Source of the DNA: Comamonadaceae bacterium
Lineage (GTDB): Bacteria > Pseudomonadota > Gammaproteobacteria > Burkholderiales > Burkholderiaceae_C
Direction of reading: 5' to 3'
Assembly (NCBI GenBank): GCA_947374485.1
Contig: CANCCF010000130.1
Location: 1-11,279 of the forward strand
Length of the DNA: 11,279 nucleotides
A program made the position numbers and the translations under genes. Under the pieces are notes generated by a model. That model did no database searches and was not told the DNA's origin. It was given only the letters and a program-made list of their open reading frames with translations. Position 1 is the stretch's first letter, and every line of letters starts with the position of its first letter. Below are positions 7,394 to 11,279 of this stretch, piece by piece.

Positions 7394-7659
7394 AATCGTC
7401 CCGCCAGTTGCAAGGAGGCGCGCAAGGTGTCGTTGATGCGGGTTTGCCAGCCATCACCACTGGCGCGCAATGCGGCCAGCACATCGGCATCCAGACGGAT
7501 TTTCACCGGCTCCTTGGTAACAACCGCTTTGGGACGGCCTCGACGCACCAGCTTCTCTCCGTCCAACAGATCGGCGTGCTGGAAAAAACTTTCGTTCAAC
7601 TCCGGGGCATCATCCGGGTCAGTCCAGGTAGCGCTTGTAGAAGGCTTTTTCGCGCTCAT
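7384..7659 (-). CDS. brnA: BrnA-family antitoxin, 91 aa, without an intact toxin partner
   Basis: A ribbon-helix-helix antitoxin of the BrnT/BrnA type II toxin-antitoxin system. In intact systems BrnA binds the RelE-like ribonuclease BrnT, neutralises it, and represses the shared promoter. The diagnostic C-terminal block is intact: a KIRLDADV strand followed by a WQTRIND helix-turn segment and a final leucine-rich helix (about residues 52-88). The N-terminal half is acidic and hydrophilic, with a basic RRGRPKA stretch near 39-45. The ATG at 7659 lies inside the 3' end of the upstream brnT remnant, overlapping it by 41 bp in another frame, so the original gene order toxin-antitoxin is preserved. 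With the toxin destroyed, BrnA may persist as a DNA-binding regulator or as an anti-addiction protein; this is inference. Confidence 0.88.
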   Translation of the reverse strand: MSAKKPSTSATWTDPDDAPELNESFFQHADLLDGEKLVRRGRPKAVVTKEPVKIRLDADVLAALRASGDGWQTRINDTLRASLQLAGRLKA

Positions 7660-7767
7660 TGGCTTTTCTCATGCTGATGATGCGGCGCACCTCGCCGCGC
7701 GGGAAAAATCGAGGCCGCGTTCGGCCATCGTTTTATCCCGCTTGGTGCTGTCGAATTCGACTTGCAC
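7619..7767 (-). pseudogene. brnT: brnT toxin remnant with internal out-of-frame deletion
   Basis: Only the two ends of a BrnT-like ribonuclease toxin survive. From a GTG at 7767 the minus strand encodes 25 residues matching a BrnT N-terminus (VQVEFDSTKRDKTMAERGLD, then FSRAA), and this frame then hits a TGA at 7671-7669. In another frame, from about 7693 to the TGA at 7621-7619, comes a typical BrnT C-terminus beginning EVRRIISMRKANERE. Intact BrnT proteins of this subgroup are about 90 residues, so roughly 40-45 codons of the catalytic core are missing and the joint shifts the frame. The toxin cannot be made. It overlaps brnA by 41 bp, as an ancestral brnTA operon might. The comparison with intact BrnT is from recalled family sequences. 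Confidence 0.82.
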
Positions 7768-7774
7768 GATATTT

Positions 7775-7802
7775 AATGTACACCCAATAAATTGAAATGC
7801 AA
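7775..7802 (-). promoter_or_regulatory. Putative brnTA promoter
   Basis: On the minus strand TTGCAT (7802-7797) and TACATT (7780-7775) are separated by 16 bases, an acceptable sigma-70-like arrangement upstream of the brnT remnant start. The stretch is clearly AT-richer than its surroundings and contains the palindrome TGTACA (7782-7777), which may be part of a BrnA operator because BrnA autoregulates in known systems. If active it would now drive brnA and perhaps rimO. Confidence 0.4.
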
Positions 7803-7817
7803 GGACTATTTATGGTT

Positions 7818-8267
7818 TCAGGGTTTGATACCCAGGCTGCCCAAAAACTGCTCCGTCTGCTTCTTCATCTGCTCCTGCATCTGCGTGAACATGTTGGTGC
7901 CCATGACGCCCTTGACCATGGGGGTCTGCATGTCCATCAGGGCCTGCATGTTTTTCTCAAGGTAGCCGCCCATGAAGCCCTGCATGGTGTGGCCGTAGAA
8001 GCGGATGATGTTGGCCAGCACGGGCGCGGTGAACATGGGGGTGCCCTGGGACTCTTCTTCGAGAATGATTTGCAGCAGGATGCTGCGCGTCAGGTCGTCG
8101 CCGGTTTTGGCGTCGCGCACCACAAAGGGCTCGCTGTCCATGACCAGTTGCTTGATCTCGGTGAGCGTGATGTAGCTGGAAGTGTCGGTGTCGTACAGCC
8201 TGCGGTTGGGGTACTTCTTGATGATCCGCTCAGCGGAGCCGGATTCTTTGTTGGTGTTTTTTGGCAT
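7818..8267 (-). CDS. phaR: Polyhydroxyalkanoate synthesis repressor PhaR, 149 aa
   Basis: PhaR senses polyhydroxyalkanoate granules: it binds the polymer, and when free it represses phasin genes (phaP) and its own gene. The N-terminal PHB/PHA accumulation regulator DNA-binding domain begins near residue 14 with IIKKYPNRRLYDT (15-27), its most recognisable signature. A second PHB-accumulation domain covers about 78-118 and includes an aromatic and methionine-rich stretch that could contact polymer. The tail is Gln/Met-rich, possibly coiled-coil. At 149 residues the C-terminal tail is shorter than in Cupriavidus-type PhaR (about 180-190, from memory), yet both domains are complete. The ATG has only a poor ribosome binding site. 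An excellent promoter and a CTGC-N3-GCAG palindrome lie directly upstream. Confidence 0.95.
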   Translation of the reverse strand: MPKNTNKESGSAERIIKKYPNRRLYDTDTSSYITLTEIKQLVMDSEPFVVRDAKTGDDLTRSILLQIILEEESQGTPMFTAPVLANIIRFYGHTMQGFMGGYLEKNMQALMDMQTPMVKGVMGTNMFTQMQEQMKKQTEQFLGSLGIKP

Positions 8268-8297
8268 GGGTACTCAAGCGTTCAGGGTTGCAGACCA

Positions 8298-8318
8298 ATG
8301 TACTGCACTGCAGCACAT
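8298..8318. promoter_or_regulatory. Predicted PhaR operator (near-perfect 21-bp palindrome)
   Basis: The core is CTGC (8303-8306), spacer ACT, GCAG (8310-8313), a form of CTGC-N3/4-GCAG, which is the PhaR recognition pattern I recall from Paracoccus denitrificans. The symmetry continues outward with ATGT (8298-8301) and ACAT (8315-8318), broken by one mismatched pair (8302/8314). It overlaps the 3' end of the predicted phaR -10 box and the expected transcription start, an ideal place for autorepression. Confidence 0.65.
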
Positions 8319-8344
8319 TCTAGGGAGACGGACTTCAATTTCAA
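8317..8344 (-). promoter_or_regulatory. Predicted sigma-70-type phaR promoter
   Basis: On the minus strand TTGAAA (8344-8339) and TAGAAT (8322-8317), each matching five of six consensus bases, are spaced by 16 bases. Transcription would begin near 8310, about 43 bases before the phaR ATG. The promoter starts a dozen bases beyond the chrA stop codon, so phaR has its own start site rather than depending on chrA. Confidence 0.65.
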
Positions 8345-8356
8345 AACAGGAATACC

Positions 8357-9730
8357 CTAATGAAGTGCCCCCAACCAAGCCGCCAACCACCCCGCGAGCC
8401 CCGCTGCCAGCACCACCCGGATCACACCCTGCTGGTATCTGAAAATTGCCAGCCCCGCTGCCAAACCGATCAGCAAGGCGGGCCACTCGAAGGCGCCGGA
8501 CAGGCCCGCAGGCCAGAGCACATGCCAGGCAAAAAACACCGCCAGATTGACGATGACACCGACCACCGCGGCGGTGATGCCGGTCAGGGGTGCGGTGAAC
8601 TTCAAATTGCCGTGGGTGGACTCGATGAATGGTCCGCCCAAGAAGATGAACACAAAGGACGGCAAAAAGGTGAAGAAGGTCACCACCATCGCCGCCACGG
8701 CCCCGGCCAGCCACAGCGAGCCGGTGCCGAAAAAGGCCTGCGTCCATCCGCCCACAAAGCCGACAAAAGACACCACCATGATCAGCGGCCCCGGCGTGGT
8801 CTCGCCCAGGGCCAGGCCGTCGACCATCTGCAGCGCAGTGAGCCATTGGAAGTGTTCAACCGCCCCTTGGTACACATAGGGCAGCACCGCATAGGCGCCA
8901 CCAAAGGTGAGCAATGCAGCCTTGGTGAAGAACCAGGCCATTTGCGTGAGTGTGGCGTCCCAGCCGAACAGCGTGATCAAGGCCGCGATGGCAGCCAACC
9001 ACAAGCCCAGTGACGCGCACAGCACCCTGACAAAGCGCGGCCAGGAGAACAAGGCGTGGGCCGGGGTGGGCGTGTGGTCGTCAATCACCGCTGGGGCGGT
9101 TGACGCGGCACGGCTGCCATGCGCGCCGCCCAAGGCGAAATGCTGCGGCACATAGCACCCACCAACGAAGCCCAGGAAGCCAGCCGCCAGCACAATCAGC
9201 GGAAACGGCAGCTTCCACGCAAAGATGGCCACAAAGGCCAGCAGCGCAATCGCGCGCAGCCAGTGGTTCTTCAGCGCCCGCAAACCAATGCGCCAGGCAG
9301 CGGCGGCCACAATGGCCGTGACCGCAGGCTTGATGCCATACAGCACGCCCGCCACAGCGGGCACCTGGCCAAAGGCCATGTACACCCACGACAGTGCGAT
9401 CAGGATGAAGAGAGAGGGCAGCACAAACAGGATGCCCGCCGCCAACCCGCCGCGCGTACGGTGCATCAGCCAGCCGATATAGGTGGCCAACTGCTGCGCT
9501 TCGGGCCCGGGTAGCACCATGCAGTAGTTCAGCGCATGTAAAAAACGCTGCTCGGATATCCAGCGGCGCTTTTCCACCAGCTCCGCATGCATGATGGCAA
9601 TCTGCCCGGCCGGGCCGCCAAAGCTGATGAAACCCAGACGCAGCCACCAGGCAAAGGCCTGCCAGAAGCTGGGTGCAAGCGGAGTGTCGGGGGCAAAGGG
9701 CGTGTCAGGCACCGTCGAGGGCTGTGTCAT
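8357..9730 (-). CDS. chrA: ChrA chromate efflux transporter, two-domain (long-chain) type, 457 aa
   Basis: An inner-membrane CHR-family transporter expected to expel chromate using the proton-motive force. Both homologous CHR halves are present. The N-terminal half has FGGPAGQ at 37-43 and PGPEAQQL at 74-81. The C-terminal half has the matching FGGAYAVLPY at 276-285 and LGETTPGP at 308-315. About ten or more hydrophobic segments span the protein, separated by a hydrophilic linker near 203-228. The ATG at 9730 is used; a TTG six codons upstream is possible but has no better ribosome binding site. The N-terminus holds a small internal repeat (PDTPFA, PDTPLA). No chrB regulator or other metal-resistance gene is adjacent, so a role in real chromate resistance, or in transport of sulfate or another oxyanion, is not settled by context. 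It is divergent from the aroE-family gene. Confidence 0.92.
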   Translation of the reverse strand: MTQPSTVPDTPFAPDTPLAPSFWQAFAWWLRLGFISFGGPAGQIAIMHAELVEKRRWISEQRFLHALNYCMVLPGPEAQQLATYIGWLMHRTRGGLAAGILFVLPSLFILIALSWVYMAFGQVPAVAGVLYGIKPAVTAIVAAAAWRIGLRALKNHWLRAIALLAFVAIFAWKLPFPLIVLAAGFLGFVGGCYVPQHFALGGAHGSRAASTAPAVIDDHTPTPAHALFSWPRFVRVLCASLGLWLAAIAALITLFGWDATLTQMAWFFTKAALLTFGGAYAVLPYVYQGAVEHFQWLTALQMVDGLALGETTPGPLIMVVSFVGFVGGWTQAFFGTGSLWLAGAVAAMVVTFFTFLPSFVFIFLGGPFIESTHGNLKFTAPLTGITAAVVGVIVNLAVFFAWHVLWPAGLSGAFEWPALLIGLAAGLAIFRYQQGVIRVVLAAGLAGWLAAWLGALH

Positions 9731-9750
9731 GGCAAGGGCGCAATGCAAAT

Positions 9751-9762
9751 TTGTTATACCAA
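9751..9762. promoter_or_regulatory. FadR/GntR-like palindrome in the chrA/aroE divergent region
   Basis: The sequence TTGTTATACCAA is a palindrome of the form TTG-n-TATA-n-CAA. Its first 11 bases fit the FadR-subfamily GntR consensus TNGTNNNACNA. An overlapping symmetric element ATAC-CAA-GTAT occurs at 9756-9766. The site sits in the only shared regulatory region (9731-9839) of the two divergent units. No GntR gene lies in the window, so the regulator is unknown. Confidence 0.4.
9753..9761 (-). promoter_or_regulatory. Extended -10 promoter candidate for chrA
   Basis: Read on the minus strand this is TGGTATAAC, an extended -10 (TG-n-TATAAC, five of six matches). It is correctly placed to start a short leader before the chrA ATG at 9730. 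No good -35 is seen. It lies inside the FadR/GntR-like palindrome, so a bound regulator would block it. Confidence 0.4.
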
Positions 9763-9839
9763 GTATGGCGCCGCTGGCAGGGCCGGGGCCACGCTTGTTC
9801 CGATAATGGCCCCATTCTCAAAAATCTGGAGGTGACAGC

Positions 9840-10676
9840 ATGGCAAACAAGTTCGTGATGGCAGGCGTGATGGGTTGGCCCGTGGCGCATTCGCGCTCCC
9901 CCACCATCCACAACCACTGGATTCGCCAGTACGGACTGCAAGGCGCCTACGGCCTGTTCCCAGTGCAACCCGGCAAACTCGAAGACGCCATCCGCGGCCT
10001 GCCTGCGCTGGGTCTTGCGGGCTGCAATGTCACCATCCCGCACAAGGTAGACGCCATGAAGCTGATGGACGTGGTGGACCCGCTGGCCCGCCGCATGGGC
10101 GCCATCAACACCATCGTCGTCACGCCCGAGGGCGCGCTGCACGGCTTCAACAACGACGGCTTTGGCTACATCCAGTGCCTGCGCGATGCCAAGCCCGACT
10201 GGACCGCCAATGCTGGCCCGGCCACCGTCCTCGGTGCGGGTGGCGCGGCACGCGCCGTGGTGCTCAGCCTGCTGGACCAGGGCGCCACCGAGATCCGTCT
10301 GGTGAACCGCACGCGCGCCAAGGCACAGGCCCTGGCCGATGAGTTTGGCGCGGGTGTGCAGGTGTTTGACTGGAGCGAGCGCAGCGAGGCCCTGAGCGAC
10401 ATTGCCCTGCTGGTCAACACCACCAACCAGGGCATGCACGGCCAACCCGATCTGGACATTGCGCTCGACCGCCTGCCGGTGAGCGCCCTGGTGTCGGACG
10501 CCATCTACATCCCGCTGGAAACCCCGCTGCTGACGGCAGCCCGCCTGCGCGGCAACCAGACCGTCAACGGCCTGGGCATGTTGCTCAACCAGGCACGGCC
10601 CGCCTTCAAGGCCTGGTTTGGTGTGATGCCCGAGATCACGCCCGAGTTGCACGCAGCCATCCTGGCCACGTTCTGA
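9840..10676 (+). CDS. aroE: Shikimate dehydrogenase (AroE family), 278 aa
   Basis: An NADP-dependent oxidoreductase interconverting 3-dehydroshikimate and shikimate. The N-terminal substrate domain has Ser 18 and Ser 20 (HSRSP), Thr 65, the catalytic Lys 69 (IPHK), Asn 90 and the catalytic Asp 106 (NNDG, where most family members have NTDG). Gln 251 near the C-terminus completes the substrate set. The Rossmann domain has GAGGAAR at 132-138 and NRTR at 156-159, the NADP-phosphate clamp. The start is secure: GGAGGTGA (9828-9835) precedes the ATG by a few bases. The overall wording resembles alphaproteobacterial AroE rather than the usual betaproteobacterial housekeeping form as I remember them. 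It is followed after 2 bp by an amidohydrolase gene. It could therefore be a catabolic paralogue for quinate/shikimate or related compounds. The enzyme family is certain; the pathway role is inferred. Confidence 0.93.
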   Translation: MANKFVMAGVMGWPVAHSRSPTIHNHWIRQYGLQGAYGLFPVQPGKLEDAIRGLPALGLAGCNVTIPHKVDAMKLMDVVDPLARRMGAINTIVVTPEGALHGFNNDGFGYIQCLRDAKPDWTANAGPATVLGAGGAARAVVLSLLDQGATEIRLVNRTRAKAQALADEFGAGVQVFDWSERSEALSDIALLVNTTNQGMHGQPDLDIALDRLPVSALVSDAIYIPLETPLLTAARLRGNQTVNGLGMLLNQARPAFKAWFGVMPEITPELHAAILATF

Positions 10677-10678
10677 GC

Positions 10679-11279
10679 GTGACCTTTGCCACCGAGCCCC
10701 GGATCGACACGCACTGCCACATCCTCGACCCGCAGCGCTTTCCGTACGCGGCCGATGTGGCCTACCGGCCCCAAGGCCAGGAGATTGGTGACCAGGCATC
10801 GCTGCAGGCTGTGATGGCCTGCAACGGCGTGCGCCACGCCCTGCTGGTGGGCCCCAACTCGGGCTACAACCTGGACAACTGCTGCCTGCTGCACGCCATT
10901 GCCACGGGCGAGGGCCGCTTCAAGGGCATGGCCGTGGTGCCCAACGACATCAGCCTGGAAGCGCTGGCCGAACTGAAAGGCCAGGGCATTGTGGGCGTGG
11001 CCATGAACGTGGCGCTGAACGGCCTGGCCTTTTACGCCCCGCACCTGCAAGCCCTGCTGCACAAGCTGGAAACACTGGATCTGTGGGCCCAGTTCCAGGT
11101 GGAAGGCGACCAGTTGCTGGAACTCCTGCCCTACCTGGAGCACACCGCGGCCCGGTTGGTGTTTGACCATTGCGGCCGACCGCCCGCAGCGCTGGGTGTC
11201 AACCAACCCGGCTTCCAGGCCTTGCTGGCTTTGGGACGTGCCGGGCGTGCGGTGGTCAAACTCTCGGGCGAGGCCAAGT
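10679..11279 (+). CDS. Amidohydrolase-2 family metal-dependent hydrolase, N-terminal 200 aa (runs off window)
   Basis: The first 200 codons of a TIM-barrel hydrolase of the COG3618/PF04909 group, whose members include 2-pyrone-4,6-dicarboxylate lactonase (LigI), sulfomuconolactone hydrolase and other lactonases of aromatic and sugar breakdown. The metal-binding HxH motif is His 12 and His 14 in DTHCHILDP, followed by FPYA, a LigI-like feature. FDHCGRP at 162-168 is the conserved strand motif with a catalytic-type His 164. The reading frame is open to the window's last base. GTG at 10679 is the start, two bases after the aroE stop; this spacing implies co-transcription and coupled translation. 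The ribosome binding site would lie in the end of aroE and is weak. The substrate is unknown, and the C-terminal part with the last catalytic Asp is not visible. Confidence 0.88.
   Translation, partial: MTFATEPRIDTHCHILDPQRFPYAADVAYRPQGQEIGDQASLQAVMACNGVRHALLVGPNSGYNLDNCCLLHAIATGEGRFKGMAVVPNDISLEALAELKGQGIVGVAMNVALNGLAFYAPHLQALLHKLETLDLWAQFQVEGDQLLELLPYLEHTAARLVFDHCGRPPAALGVNQPGFQALLALGRAGRAVVKLSGEAK

Noticed and set aside
5947..7677. A 576-codon plus-strand open frame opposite rimO and brnA
   Set aside because: It covers RimO with all its cluster cysteines on the other strand; the translated frame has antisense-type composition (Gly/His/Gln rich).
7669..7767. The 32-codon frame from GTG 7767 as a real small gene
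   Set aside because: Its first 25 residues are the start of BrnT and the rest is out-of-frame reading of the BrnT 3' end, so it is a fragment and not an independent peptide gene.
9731..9748. TTG at 9748 as the chrA start
   Set aside because: TTG is rarer, no ribosome binding site favours it, and it would lie almost at the predicted transcription start; the ATG at 9730 suffices.
9802..9807. GATAAT as a -10 box for aroE
   Set aside because: It matches five of six bases and is well placed, but no -35 or extended TG supports it, so it is not listed as a promoter.

Overview
The window is about 11.3 kb of gene-dense, GC-rich bacterial chromosome with almost no intergenic space. Strong G/C preference at third codon positions, a PhaR polyhydroxyalkanoate regulator and the gene content suggest a betaproteobacterium, most likely a Comamonadaceae-type organism (Rhodoferax, Polaromonas or Acidovorax relatives). 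That placement is inferred from recalled family resemblance, not from a search.

Layout, left to right. (1) A tRNA-Leu(CAG) that lacks only its first three bases ends at 84 and is followed by a strong intrinsic terminator. (2) A plus-strand MgtA-like P-type ATPase (151-2655) starts right after that terminator. (3) Convergent to it, overlapping by 7 bp, is a minus-strand tripartite exporter module in the order HlyD-type adaptor, FtsX-like permease, ATPase (5835 down to 2649), resembling DevBCA/MacAB-type systems. (4) Upstream of it on the same strand is rimO, the ribosomal protein S12 methylthiotransferase. (5) Next comes a small, AT-richer toxin-antitoxin remnant: an intact BrnA antitoxin gene and a brnT toxin gene that has lost its middle. 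(6) phaR, with a good sigma-70-like promoter overlapped by a near-perfect palindrome containing CTGC-N3-GCAG. (7) chrA, a full-length two-domain chromate transporter. (8) Divergent from chrA, a plus-strand pair: a shikimate dehydrogenase (aroE family) followed 2 bp later by an amidohydrolase-2 family gene that runs off the window.

How the genes work together. The exporter genes are translationally packed (9-bp gap, then 8-bp overlap) and form one operon. The brnTA remnant sits between phaR and rimO, all on one strand, so brnA and rimO may now be read from the phaR side. The aroE-amidohydrolase pair looks like an operon. Its AroE resembles alphaproteobacterial-type sequences, and a palindrome fitting the FadR/GntR consensus lies in the shared chrA/aroE promoter region, which hints at a regulated catabolic operon rather than housekeeping shikimate synthesis. 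No insertion sequence, integrase, CRISPR array or rRNA was seen, and no gene-free stretch exceeds about 110 bp. The most notable items are the gutted brnT next to a preserved antitoxin, and the predicted phaR autoregulatory site.
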